This document shows, one piece after another, positions 1 through 6,378 of a DNA stretch of 7,793 nt. The notes under the pieces are model-generated. The model saw only the letters and a program-made list of their open reading frames with translations. It made no database searches and was not told where the DNA came from. The stretch's first letter is position 1; each line of letters opens with the position of its first letter. The DNA is from Candidatus Bathyarchaeota archaeon. Its GTDB lineage: Archaea; Thermoproteota; Bathyarchaeia; 40CM-2-53-6; RBG-13-38-9. A program made the position numbers and the translations under genes. Location of the stretch: positions 1 through 7,793 of the forward strand of contig JAPKYM010000023.1 in NCBI GenBank assembly GCA_026394315.1, written 5' to 3'.

Positions 1-5
1 AGGAA

Positions 6-914
6 TTGTTTGAAAGGCTCAAATCAGGCCTAGAGGATTTCATCAACAACGTCTCAAAGACAGAGTTGAGCGAGAAGACAATAGCGCAGCTCTTGGAAGA
101 CTTCAAACTCACACTCCTCCAGAACGACGTAGCCTACCCAATAGCTGAAAAGATATGCAATGAACTCAGTCTCCAGCTTAAGGAAGTCGAAGTGCAAAGA
201 TTCGGCGACCACAAGAAGACAGCCAGAACAATCCTCCGAGAAGTACTGCTCGAAACCCTGAACAAAGGCGAACAGAAGAGCTTCCTAGAACTTGTCAAAA
301 CGAAGAGAGCGACAAAGGAGCCAGCAGTCATAGTGTTCATCTGTATAAATGGAACCGGGAAAACCACAAGCATAGCAAAGATCGCGCACCTTCTAATGAA
401 GAACGGATACACAACAGTCGTGGCATGCGCAGATACTTACAGAACAGGTTCCATAGAGCAAATTGAAGAACATGCAAGAAGGCTAGGCGTCCGAACAATC
501 AAACACGACTATGGTTCCGACGCTGCCGCCGTCGCATACGACACGATAAGCCACGCCAAAGCACATGGAATCGACACCGTTCTGATAGATACTGCAGGAA
601 GAATGCAGACTAACAAGAACCTTCTGGACGAGATGAAGAAAGTCATAAGAATCGCAAAACCAGACCTCATACTTCTAGTCGTTGATTCACTGACAGGAAA
701 CGATGCCGTAGAGCAAGGTTCGGTCTTCAGTCAAGCAGTCCCTATCAACGGCATCATACTCACAAAACTTGACGCCGACGCAAAAGGCGGAAGCGCAATA
801 TCCATTTCAAGTATCACAGGAAAACCCGTGATGTTCCTCGGTGTAGGGCAAGAATACAGCGACCTTATACCCTTCGACCCAAACTATATCGTAAACAAGA
901 TACTTGGCGAATAA
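6..914 (+). CDS. ftsY: Signal recognition particle receptor FtsY (SRP-GTPase)
   Basis: FtsY is the membrane-associated GTPase that docks the SRP-ribosome complex and delivers nascent chains to the Sec translocon. Seen: an N-domain helical bundle (about residues 10-90) followed by the NG GTPase domain with a P-loop (113-121, INGTGKTT), DTYRTG (143-148), DTAGR (195-199), TKLD (253-256), GGSA (261-264) and the closing FLGVGQEYSDLIPFDP signature (277-292). The protein stops there; no Met-rich M domain follows, so this is FtsY and not SRP54. The start is TTG at 6, matching the usual archaeal opening MF-x-x-LK. However, the frame is open to the window edge and no well-spaced ribosome binding site is visible, so a short upstream extension cannot be excluded. 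Oddity: the first Gly of the P-loop consensus GxxxxGKT is Cys113. At 302 residues the length is normal for an archaeal FtsY without a long acidic A domain. Confidence 0.94.
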   Translation: MFERLKSGLEDFINNVSKTELSEKTIAQLLEDFKLTLLQNDVAYPIAEKICNELSLQLKEVEVQRFGDHKKTARTILREVLLETLNKGEQKSFLELVKTKRATKEPAVIVFICINGTGKTTSIAKIAHLLMKNGYTTVVACADTYRTGSIEQIEEHARRLGVRTIKHDYGSDAAAVAYDTISHAKAHGIDTVLIDTAGRMQTNKNLLDEMKKVIRIAKPDLILLVVDSLTGNDAVEQGSVFSQAVPINGIILTKLDADAKGGSAISISSITGKPVMFLGVGQEYSDLIPFDPNYIVNKILGE

Positions 915-953
915 ATTGATATTACTTAGATCTGAAGAATACACGTACAAACC

Positions 954-958
954 GGAGG
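954..958 (+). promoter_or_regulatory. Shine-Dalgarno site for eL33
   Basis: GGAGG lies eight bases before the TTG at 967. It fixes that TTG as the start of the eL33 gene, including its N-terminal extension, because no comparable site precedes any later start codon near the eL33 core. Confidence 0.75.
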
Positions 959-966
959 TTTAGAAA

Positions 967-1434
967 TTGTCAGCGGAAAAGTCTGAACTGACCAAAATGA
1001 AATTCTCAGAGCTGAAGAACATGGCTGAGCAACTTGGCATAGAGACTCCATCAAAGAAGCTCAAAGCTCAGTTGATCAAAGAAATCATGGCCAAACAGAA
1101 AGCCAAAGCCCCACCGCCACAAGAAGCGAAGGCAAAAGCTCCCGAGAAGGCAAAAGGTCCAGCCCCAGCGGAGAAAGTAACTGCAATATTCGTCAACTAC
1201 AGGCAAGGCATGTTCAGGCAAAGCACAATCAACGTTCTGGTAAGGATTCCAGAGATGGAATCCGCAAGCAGCGCGTCAAAATATATCGGAAGAAAGGTGA
1301 TCTGGCGGTCACAATCTGGAAAGAAACTTATCGGAAAGATAGTCTCAACACACGGTAAAGGCGGAGTCTTGCTGGCAAGATTCAGGAAAGGCCTACCTGG
1401 CCAAGCTTTAGGGAGCAGATTAGAAGTTCTCTAA
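967..1434 (+). CDS. rpl35ae: Ribosomal protein eL33 (L35Ae) with SAP/Rho-N-like N-terminal domain
   Basis: eL33 is a structural protein of the large ribosomal subunit. The core occupies residues about 70-155 and carries the family's landmarks: an opening strand VTAIFVNYRQG, ASKYIGRKVIWRSQSGKK, KIVSTHGKGG and the diagnostic C-terminal KGLPGQALGSRLEV. Free-standing archaeal eL33 is about 85-90 residues, so about 70 extra residues sit in front. They comprise a SAP or Rho-N-like helix-extended-helix (about 9-45: MKFSELKNMAEQLGI, then a basic helix ending KEIMAKQ), then a Lys/Ala/Pro-rich linker (about 45-70). SAP and Rho-N folds commonly bind nucleic acid, so an extra rRNA- or DNA-binding role is an inference. 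The TTG start at 967 has a good GGAGG eight bases upstream. The gene lies 52 nt after ftsY and may be cotranscribed with it. Confidence 0.92.
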   Translation: MSAEKSELTKMKFSELKNMAEQLGIETPSKKLKAQLIKEIMAKQKAKAPPPQEAKAKAPEKAKGPAPAEKVTAIFVNYRQGMFRQSTINVLVRIPEMESASSASKYIGRKVIWRSQSGKKLIGKIVSTHGKGGVLLARFRKGLPGQALGSRLEVL

Positions 1435-1445
1435 ACCCCTCCTTT

Positions 1446-1458
1446 ACTGCTTAGCAGT
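1446..1458 (+). repeat. Short perfect palindrome after eL33
   Basis: ACTGCT-T-AGCAGT is a six-base inverted repeat around a single central base, 12 bases after the eL33 stop and 60 bases before the DUF447 start. A one-base centre is too tight for an RNA hairpin loop, so if functional it is more likely a protein-binding (operator-type) site. No strong TATA box is visible beside it. It may be chance. Confidence 0.3.
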
Positions 1459-1517
1459 TAATTCTGTGTTGAAAGAATCTCACACCTGTTATCATCACTC
1501 CCTGACGCGGGTGTTGG

Positions 1518-2159
1518 GTGAATTTGAAAAGGCTCAAGACCCCTCGAATCGGGGAGACTTACGAGATCCTGCTCTCAACATACGACAGCGATCACAGTCC
1601 AAATGCAGCACCAATGGGCATAAGATTCCTGAGTTATGAAAGAATCCGCATCAGACTGTTCAAAGGCTCACGGACACTACAGAACATACTTGCCAGAAGA
1701 TGCGCCGTTGCGAATCTAACAAATGATGCCATTCTATTCTACGGACTAACCTTCAAGGGACCAGACCTAAATAGCAACCTCTTCACAAAAGCTAGACTCG
1801 TCAACGCTCCAATGCTGAAATCTGCAGACGGACACATAGAGATGGAGCTCGTCAAGACTACTCAACACAAAGATGTGGTACTCGCAGAGCTACGCATCAA
1901 GAGATCCCATCTAAGACACGTAGTCCCCCCTTTCTACAGTAGAGCAGCACATGCTTTGGTCGAATCCACCATCCATGCTACGAGAATACACGAATTCCTA
2001 GTCCACAAACAGAAGAGGAAGGCTGTAAAGCTAATCCACATCATAAACCATTATAAAGAGATAATCGGCAGAGTCTCACCGGACTCAGACCATGAGCGTG
2101 CCATCAAAGATCTCCAAACAAGGATCAACCGGTGGAAGCGGAGTCAAAGTATCTGTTAA
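1518..2159 (+). CDS. DUF447 family protein (flavin-reductase-like split barrel)
   Basis: Uncharacterised archaeal protein of the DUF447 family, whose fold resembles FMN-binding split-barrel flavin reductases. Seen: the N-terminal family pattern YEILLSTYDS....NAAPMGIRF (15-37), then IRIRLFKGSRTLQNI (43-57) and VANLTNDAILFYGL (64-77), and a C-terminal helical part with ALVESTIHATRIHEF (146-160). The GTG at 1518 is the first start after an in-frame stop at 1503; the ribosome binding site is weak, and TTG at 1524 is an alternative start. The last 68 bases overlap the next gene in another frame. The adjacent beta-RFAP synthase and DHPS-like genes make a role in tetrahydromethanopterin-type cofactor synthesis or redox handling plausible. 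That is inference from context; the enzymatic reaction is not known to me. Confidence 0.85.
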   Translation: MNLKRLKTPRIGETYEILLSTYDSDHSPNAAPMGIRFLSYERIRIRLFKGSRTLQNILARRCAVANLTNDAILFYGLTFKGPDLNSNLFTKARLVNAPMLKSADGHIEMELVKTTQHKDVVLAELRIKRSHLRHVVPPFYSRAAHALVESTIHATRIHEFLVHKQKRKAVKLIHIINHYKEIIGRVSPDSDHERAIKDLQTRINRWKRSQSIC

Positions 2160-3123
2160 GACACCTTCCAGACTGCATTTCTGTCTAATAGACATGAATG
2201 GGGATCTGGGTCGCGTAGACGGCAGCCTAGGCGTATCAATTGACAAACCCAACTATGAACTAACAGCGTGGCTTAGCGACCAGACAAGAGCCTACGGGGA
2301 CGACGCAGGAAAAGTTGAAGCAAAGATCAGGGACTTCCTATCAAGAGTCAACTCCAGAGAGAAAGTAACGGTCAAGGTTGACAGAATCACACCCTCTCAT
2401 GTCGGCTTTGGATCAGAGACCCAACTTAGCCTTGCCGTGGCCTCATCAATAGCCAGAATTCTTGGTCTGCAACTCTCAGTTCCTGATCTAGCCAAGATCA
2501 TGGGAAGGGGAGGAACTTCAGGGATAGGTGTGGCCGCATTCGAGAAAGGAGGTTTGATACTTGATGGAGGGCATAGCTTCGGAAAGGACAGAGAGAAGAA
2601 ATTCTTTCTGCCGTCAAACGCCTCTAGCGCCTCTCCAGCAGGGATAATCGCAAGATATGATTTCCCTGAAGACTGGGGTTTCGTCTTGGCCGTCCCAAAT
2701 GTTGACAGGGGCGCTCATGGCCAGAGAGAGATCGAGATCTTTCGATCATTATGTCCAGTTCCAAGCGATGAAGTCAGCAAAATCACAAGGATAATCTTGA
2801 TGAAATTACTGCCATCACTTCTTGAGCGAGACATCGAGACTTTCGGCTCCGGCCTATCAGATCTGCAAGGCTTGGGGTTTGCCAAGGCGGCAAGAAGCCT
2901 CATGAATCCCGTTACCGCAAAATGCATCCGCGTACTGATGAGTGAAGGTGCTTACGGTGCCGGGCAGAGTTCCTTTGGGCCAGCTGCCTACGGTCTTATC
3001 AAGAATAATGGAATGGAAAAACACTTCCTTTTCATCCTCAAAGACCTTCTCGATGATTTCGGGGGTGGAGAAGTCTTCTTCGCCGGACCAAACAATACAG
3101 GGGCAAGCGTGTCATACACCTAG
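2092..3123 (+). CDS. mptG: Beta-ribofuranosylaminobenzene 5'-phosphate (beta-RFAP) synthase
   Basis: This GHMP-superfamily enzyme condenses p-aminobenzoate with PRPP, releasing CO2 and pyrophosphate, the first committed step of the arylamine arm of tetrahydromethanopterin synthesis. Seen: the N-terminal signature TPSRLHFCLIDMNG followed by GRVDGSLG (24-47), the GHMP glycine motif PSHVGFGSETQLSLAV (101-116), GRGGTSGIGVAAFEKGG (138-154) with ILDGGHSFG (156-164), RGAHGQRE (206-213), and the C-terminal GAYGAGQSSFGPAAYGLI (286-303). The length, 343 residues, is normal. The family core begins about residue 20, so the first 17 residues, encoded in the overlap with DUF447, are non-conserved. No ATG, GTG or TTG closer to the core exists in frame (only GTG at codon 3), so the overlapping start is kept. 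The overlap implies translational coupling with DUF447. Confidence 0.92.
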   Translation: MSVPSKISKQGSTGGSGVKVSVKTPSRLHFCLIDMNGDLGRVDGSLGVSIDKPNYELTAWLSDQTRAYGDDAGKVEAKIRDFLSRVNSREKVTVKVDRITPSHVGFGSETQLSLAVASSIARILGLQLSVPDLAKIMGRGGTSGIGVAAFEKGGLILDGGHSFGKDREKKFFLPSNASSASPAGIIARYDFPEDWGFVLAVPNVDRGAHGQREIEIFRSLCPVPSDEVSKITRIILMKLLPSLLERDIETFGSGLSDLQGLGFAKAARSLMNPVTAKCIRVLMSEGAYGAGQSSFGPAAYGLIKNNGMEKHFLFILKDLLDDFGGGEVFFAGPNNTGASVSYT

Positions 3124-3156
3124 CATGTCCATAGTCACAAAATTTCGACAAATATC

Positions 3157-4719
3157 TTGGTGGTAGAAAGGAAGATCTTGAGAGTCTTAATTGTCACAGG
3201 CTTACTGGCAAACAGCATTGTTACCAAGAGCTTGAGCGGAGCACGCTCGCGCCGTTTTGACAATGAGGTCTGCATCTTGCCTGTACCTGTCGCATCTCTA
3301 ATGTCCCTTGAATACATAGCGAGTATGCTTGAGAAGAGGGACCTCTCTAATGTCGATCTGGTACTGATCCCGGGCCTGATCAAGGGAGATGCCTCAAGAG
3401 TAGAAAGGAGAATAAACGTGAAGACTCGGAAAGGGCCTAAGAACGCCGCCGACCTGTCCGCTATTCTCGAGGTTGCGAAGAAAATCGAACTCTCAACAGT
3501 GATTCCTGCAGATGAACTTGTAAGCAAGGCCAACATGATTGACGCAGAGAACGCACTCTTCAGGATTGAGAAAGAAGCGATGCTGAAGAGAGCCCGAGGT
3601 ATGATGGCACTCGGTTCCGGAAGGAGGAAGGTGCTCGTAGGGTCATCGTTTCCTATGAGAGTTCTAGCTGAGATTGTTGACGCATCAGGCCTGCCTACCG
3701 ATGAGATCCAGAGAATCGCGCGGTACTACGTCATCTCTGGAGTTGACATAATCGATGTTGGAATGATTGCTGGAGGCGGCAATCCAGAAGATGCAGCAAG
3801 AGCTGTAAAAGCCATTAGACGATGTACCGCGAAGCCAGTGAGCATAGACACGAGCGCTCCCGAGGAGATAGAAGCAGCGGTAAGAGCTGGAGCTGATCTA
3901 ATTCTCAGCATCAATGCTGAAAACATGAAAGACGTGGCAGCCTTCGCTGCACACAAGCCTGTCGTAGTAACCTCGGCAGGAAGACATCATAAGGTCGCCG
4001 AGGACGTCGAGGATCGCCTCAGTCAACTTGACGTCAACATTAGAACTGCTCGATCACTAGGATTCAGAAGAATAATAGCGGACCCAATATTGAATCCGAT
4101 CCTGACTCCAAACTCTGCCAAGTCAATCTGTGCCTACCTGCGATTCCGAGAAACGCATCCTGAGACGCCGGTACTGTTCGGTGCAGGAAATGTCACAGAA
4201 TTGATAGACGCTGACTCCTATATCCTACTCACAACTGAGGCCAGCGTAAAAACCAGAGGATCCGCAAAGGAACTTGTCAGAGCAGTCAAGATGATCACTC
4301 TGGCAAAGGCGAGAAAAACCGCACCAGAAGACTTAGGAATAGATCTATTGGCTATGAAAGAAAAAAGGTGGAAAGAAGAACCCTACGTGAACGACAAAGG
4401 AACCCGGCAACTTTCGGCTCAGACCATTCAGAAGCACATGCGCGATCCCAAAGGCTCATTCAAGGTGGCTATCGACCGCCGAGAGAATGAACTCATCCTT
4501 GCACACTACCAGTACGGCCGCGTTAGGCCAGACCTGCTCATCAAAGGAAGCGATCCAGAAAAAATCATTCACACGGCAATACTCAGTAAACTTGTTTCCA
4601 GATTAGATCACGCATTCTATCTGGGCAGAGAGCTCGAGAAGGCCAAGATCGCGCTAGATACTGGAAAAAGCTACGTCCAAGATCTTCCAATTTTCTTCGG
4701 AAGAGACCGTCCTGACTGA
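3157..4719 (+). CDS. Dihydropteroate synthase-related protein (archaeal DHPS-like, DUF6513/TIGR00284 type)
   Basis: Member of the archaeal family related to dihydropteroate synthase, found mainly where the bacterial enzyme is absent and linked to methanopterin synthesis. Seen: a Rossmann-like N-terminal region opening LRVLIVTGLLAN (8-19) with LVLIPGLIKGD (68-78); a central DHPS-like TIM-barrel part with DIIDVGMIAGGGNPEDA (197-213), KPVSIDTS (226-233), AGADLILSIN (244-253), IIADPILNPI (306-315) and FGAGNVTELIDADS (341-354); then LLTTEASVKTRGSAKEL (357-373), and a C-terminal domain (about 400-520) of the type this family shares with small cyanobacterial proteins. Oddity: from memory of the family, about 17-20 residues (the GxNALL helix) normally sit between DADS and the LTTEAS segment, and here they are absent without a frameshift. 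The TTG at 3157 has no ribosome binding site; the TTG at 3178, which fits the usual family start, is preceded by AAAGGAAG. The gene is 33 nt after beta-RFAP synthase and probably in the same operon. Confidence 0.88.
   Translation: MVVERKILRVLIVTGLLANSIVTKSLSGARSRRFDNEVCILPVPVASLMSLEYIASMLEKRDLSNVDLVLIPGLIKGDASRVERRINVKTRKGPKNAADLSAILEVAKKIELSTVIPADELVSKANMIDAENALFRIEKEAMLKRARGMMALGSGRRKVLVGSSFPMRVLAEIVDASGLPTDEIQRIARYYVISGVDIIDVGMIAGGGNPEDAARAVKAIRRCTAKPVSIDTSAPEEIEAAVRAGADLILSINAENMKDVAAFAAHKPVVVTSAGRHHKVAEDVEDRLSQLDVNIRTARSLGFRRIIADPILNPILTPNSAKSICAYLRFRETHPETPVLFGAGNVTELIDADSYILLTTEASVKTRGSAKELVRAVKMITLAKARKTAPEDLGIDLLAMKEKRWKEEPYVNDKGTRQLSAQTIQKHMRDPKGSFKVAIDRRENELILAHYQYGRVRPDLLIKGSDPEKIIHTAILSKLVSRLDHAFYLGRELEKAKIALDTGKSYVQDLPIFFGRDRPD
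3167..3174 (+). promoter_or_regulatory. Possible Shine-Dalgarno favouring TTG at 3178
   Basis: AAAGGAAG lies a few bases before an in-frame TTG at 3178 of the DHPS-like gene. Starting there gives a protein opening MRVLIVTG, the form I expect for this family, and removes seven non-conserved residues. The sequence before TTG 3157 and GTG 3160 shows no purine-rich site. Confidence 0.4.
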
Positions 4720-4756
4720 CCTCTTGAGAAGCCTTATCAGGCGAGATGTTGGTTGC

Positions 4757-4764
4757 AGGTAGGA
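4757..4764 (+). promoter_or_regulatory. Shine-Dalgarno site for the ECF S-like gene
   Basis: AGGTAGGA ends five bases before ATG 4770. It supports that ATG over the upstream in-frame ATG at 4746, which has no such site. Confidence 0.55.
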
Positions 4765-4769
4765 ATCAT

Positions 4770-5558
4770 ATGAACCCAAAGCCGCGTTCCAAAGCAAAGA
4801 TTACGGTCCTTGTAGCTACTTTAGCAGCTGTCTTTGCAGTTCTGAGAATAATCTCAACCTTCCCGCTTGTAGGAGTTTCGGGAGCACGTTTCTCAGCCTC
4901 AGATTCATTCGCCTCCCTTTATGGTGTGATATTAGGTCCCTACGCCAGCGCGGTCTGCATAACCCTAGGTACTATCATCGGTTTTCTTATTGGTCGACCA
5001 CCGATATTCTGGGGATTTGACTTCATGCCGGCCGCCGTGAACGGCATCACTCTTGGTCTCATCATTCGCGGAAGGAGAAAATACGCATTACTGTTGTACC
5101 TTATGCTTCTGTTTCTATTTGTGGCCCATCCATATACGCAACTCCTGATTCCATTGTCAGCTGCCTCAGGGAAGGGTGCTTTGGAGGTTCCGTTTGTTTG
5201 GATGCATTTGCTAGGCCTGCTCATTTTGGCTTCTCCTCTTGGTTCGAAGCTGAAAGGACTCGTTGCAAGTCCCTCAATCGCTAATGTCACGTTAGGATTC
5301 TCGCTCTCATCATTTGTGGGAACCCTATCACAGCATCTTATGGGTAACTTGCTTTATGCATCAATGATTCTTCCATTTCTCTCAGATCAGGCGCGGATTG
5401 CCAATTGGACAATTATTTTTTGGCTCTACCCGATTGAAAGACTCGTGATTGTGGCCATATCCACACTAATCGCTGTACCAATAATTCGTGCATTGAGATC
5501 GGTGGTCTCAGTCTCCCAAAGCGAAGGAATCGGGATTGCGGCTGTCCAGGAACGCTAG
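4770..5558 (+). CDS. ECF transporter S component-like membrane protein
   Basis: Integral membrane protein resembling the substrate-binding (S) subunit of energy-coupling-factor vitamin transporters. Numbering is from ATG 4770 (262 residues); an in-frame ATG at 4746 would add eight. Seen: a short basic N-terminus (KPRSKAK), a first membrane segment (about 11-33), then the pattern typical of these subunits, with FSASDSFASLYGVILGPYASAV (41-62) followed by a small/Gly-rich helix (65-76) and an FDFMPAAVNGITLGLI loop-helix (83-98). Further hydrophobic segments lie at about 104-120, 142-156, 170-185 and 215-240. The substrate cannot be read from the sequence. No ATPase (A) or T subunit lies in the window, so it would have to share a module encoded elsewhere. 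It starts 50 nt after the DHPS-like gene, so import of a cofactor precursor is a guess from position. Another polytopic membrane family remains possible. Confidence 0.68.
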   Translation: MNPKPRSKAKITVLVATLAAVFAVLRIISTFPLVGVSGARFSASDSFASLYGVILGPYASAVCITLGTIIGFLIGRPPIFWGFDFMPAAVNGITLGLIIRGRRKYALLLYLMLLFLFVAHPYTQLLIPLSAASGKGALEVPFVWMHLLGLLILASPLGSKLKGLVASPSIANVTLGFSLSSFVGTLSQHLMGNLLYASMILPFLSDQARIANWTIIFWLYPIERLVIVAISTLIAVPIIRALRSVVSVSQSEGIGIAAVQER

Positions 5559-5617
5559 TTCCATATAGGGCCCACAACTACGGTGTGAACTCTGATACAT
5601 TCACAAGCAACATTTGA

Positions 5618-5636
5618 ATGATCAGTGTGAGATCAT
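5618..5636 (+). repeat. Inverted repeat just before the LysE-family start
   Basis: ATGATC and GATCAT flank a seven-base spacer and end two bases before the TTG start at 5639. It could be a small RNA hairpin around the ribosome binding site (GTGAGATC resembles part of the Shine-Dalgarno consensus) or a dyad for a regulator. The same bases also read as a six-codon ORF (ATG 5618, stop TAA 5636-5638) abutting the TTG. Six-base dyads are common by chance. Confidence 0.3.
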
Positions 5637-5638
5637 AA

Positions 5639-6262
5639 TTGATTCTTGAGGCTCTTGGCTTACTGTCCTTGGGTTTTATTGTCGGGTTGAGTGGTGCCAC
5701 CATTCCCGGTCCGCTATTTGCTTTCACCGTTTACGACGTGACTAAGAAGGGGAAGATTACAGGGCACCTCGTCATGTTGGGGCATGTCATCTGGGAATCG
5801 ATAATAATTCTGATAATTCTTCTCGGGTTCGGCTGGATAGTTCTGCAGGGCCGAACCGTAATCTACATTCTGGGAGGGCCGGTCCTCATCCTGATGGGTC
5901 TTGGGATGATCAGTAGCCGCGACAAGGGAATCAGGCTGGAGAGATCTAGAACCAACTCCTCACTCTTGGGAGGGATCTTTTACACCGCTTTCAATCCTAC
6001 TCAGCCTCTATGGTGGGCAACGGTGGGGCTCGCCTTGCTTTTGAAGGGCCTGGAAGTTATGAGTCTGCTAGGTGTGGTTCTTGTGACTGTAGGCCACTGG
6101 CTCTCGGACTTTGCCTACTACGTCTTTGTTTCAATCATGATCCATAGGCATAGAAAAACGGTGATCCCGCATCAACCTCTGATCTCAAGGCTTTTAGGCG
6201 GTTTCTTAACCGTTCTCGGTGGCTATTTTCTCGTCGACGCCTTAGCTAGACTTCTGGCCTAG
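5639..6262 (+). CDS. LysE/RhtB-family transporter (amino-acid exporter type)
   Basis: Small polytopic membrane protein of the LysE superfamily, whose characterised members export amino acids and related solutes. Seen: 207 residues (the family is about 200-220) and about six hydrophobic segments (about 4-30, 43-68, 72-92, 110-137, 138-168, 183-206). The N-terminal signature GLSGATIPGPLFAFTV contains the conserved PGP (23-25), GHVIWE is in segment two, and FNPTQPLWWATVGLALL (118-134) matches the conserved NP-x-x-P-LWW-x-T region of archaeal members. The TTG at 5639 is the first usable start because an in-frame TAA (5636-5638) directly precedes it. The gene lies 80 nt after the ECF S-like gene on the same strand; whether they share a transcript is not clear. 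The exported substrate cannot be inferred. Confidence 0.85.
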   Translation: MILEALGLLSLGFIVGLSGATIPGPLFAFTVYDVTKKGKITGHLVMLGHVIWESIIILIILLGFGWIVLQGRTVIYILGGPVLILMGLGMISSRDKGIRLERSRTNSSLLGGIFYTAFNPTQPLWWATVGLALLLKGLEVMSLLGVVLVTVGHWLSDFAYYVFVSIMIHRHRKTVIPHQPLISRLLGGFLTVLGGYFLVDALARLLA

Positions 6263-6315
6263 GAAATCAATAGACGCCCAAAGATACGATCACACTCTAT
6301 CCATGATCCGTAGTA

Positions 6316-6340
6316 GTCGTGGCCTCTCACGGCTCATGAC
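6316..6340. repeat. Stem-loop between convergent genes
   Basis: GTCGTGGCC pairs with GGC-T-CATGAC around the loop TCTCAC: nine pairs, one of them a G-U wobble, with a single bulged T. It sits in the 116-base gap between the stop of the LysE-family gene and the stop of the convergent minus-strand gene. It may mark a 3' end or stabilise one or both transcripts. No clear T-tract follows on the + strand, so I do not call it an intrinsic terminator. The rest of this gap shows nothing else I recognise. Confidence 0.35.
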
Positions 6341-6378
6341 GGGATAACTGCAAAATAATGGGGAGATGAGCGTCCTTT

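Noticed and set aside
134..412. 92-residue minus-strand ORF opposite ftsY
   Set aside because: Antisense shadow of a well-supported gene, with no recognisable domain.
6..914. SRP54 instead of FtsY
   Set aside because: The protein ends after the G domain and has the FtsY-type GVGQEYSDLIPFDP ending; no M domain follows.
1481..1516. Possible CACACC/GGTGT pairing before DUF447
   Set aside because: Five to six imperfect pairs over a long loop; not convincing as a regulatory structure.
2942..3166. 74-residue + ORF spanning the end of beta-RFAP synthase
   Set aside because: Out-of-frame shadow; the beta-RFAP synthase frame stays conserved up to its stop at 3123.
3135..3536. 133-residue minus-strand ORF opposite the DHPS-like gene
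   Set aside because: Composition of an antisense shadow; the + strand frame carries the conserved motifs.
4201..4260. Frameshift as the reason for the missing DHPS-like segment
   Set aside because: The reading frame is continuous and conserved motifs on both sides are in the same frame, so a deletion in a multiple of three fits and a frameshift does not.
4731..4742. GCCT-TATC-AGGC mini-hairpin before the ECF S-like gene
   Set aside because: Only four pairs, expected by chance, with no T-tract or link to a start.
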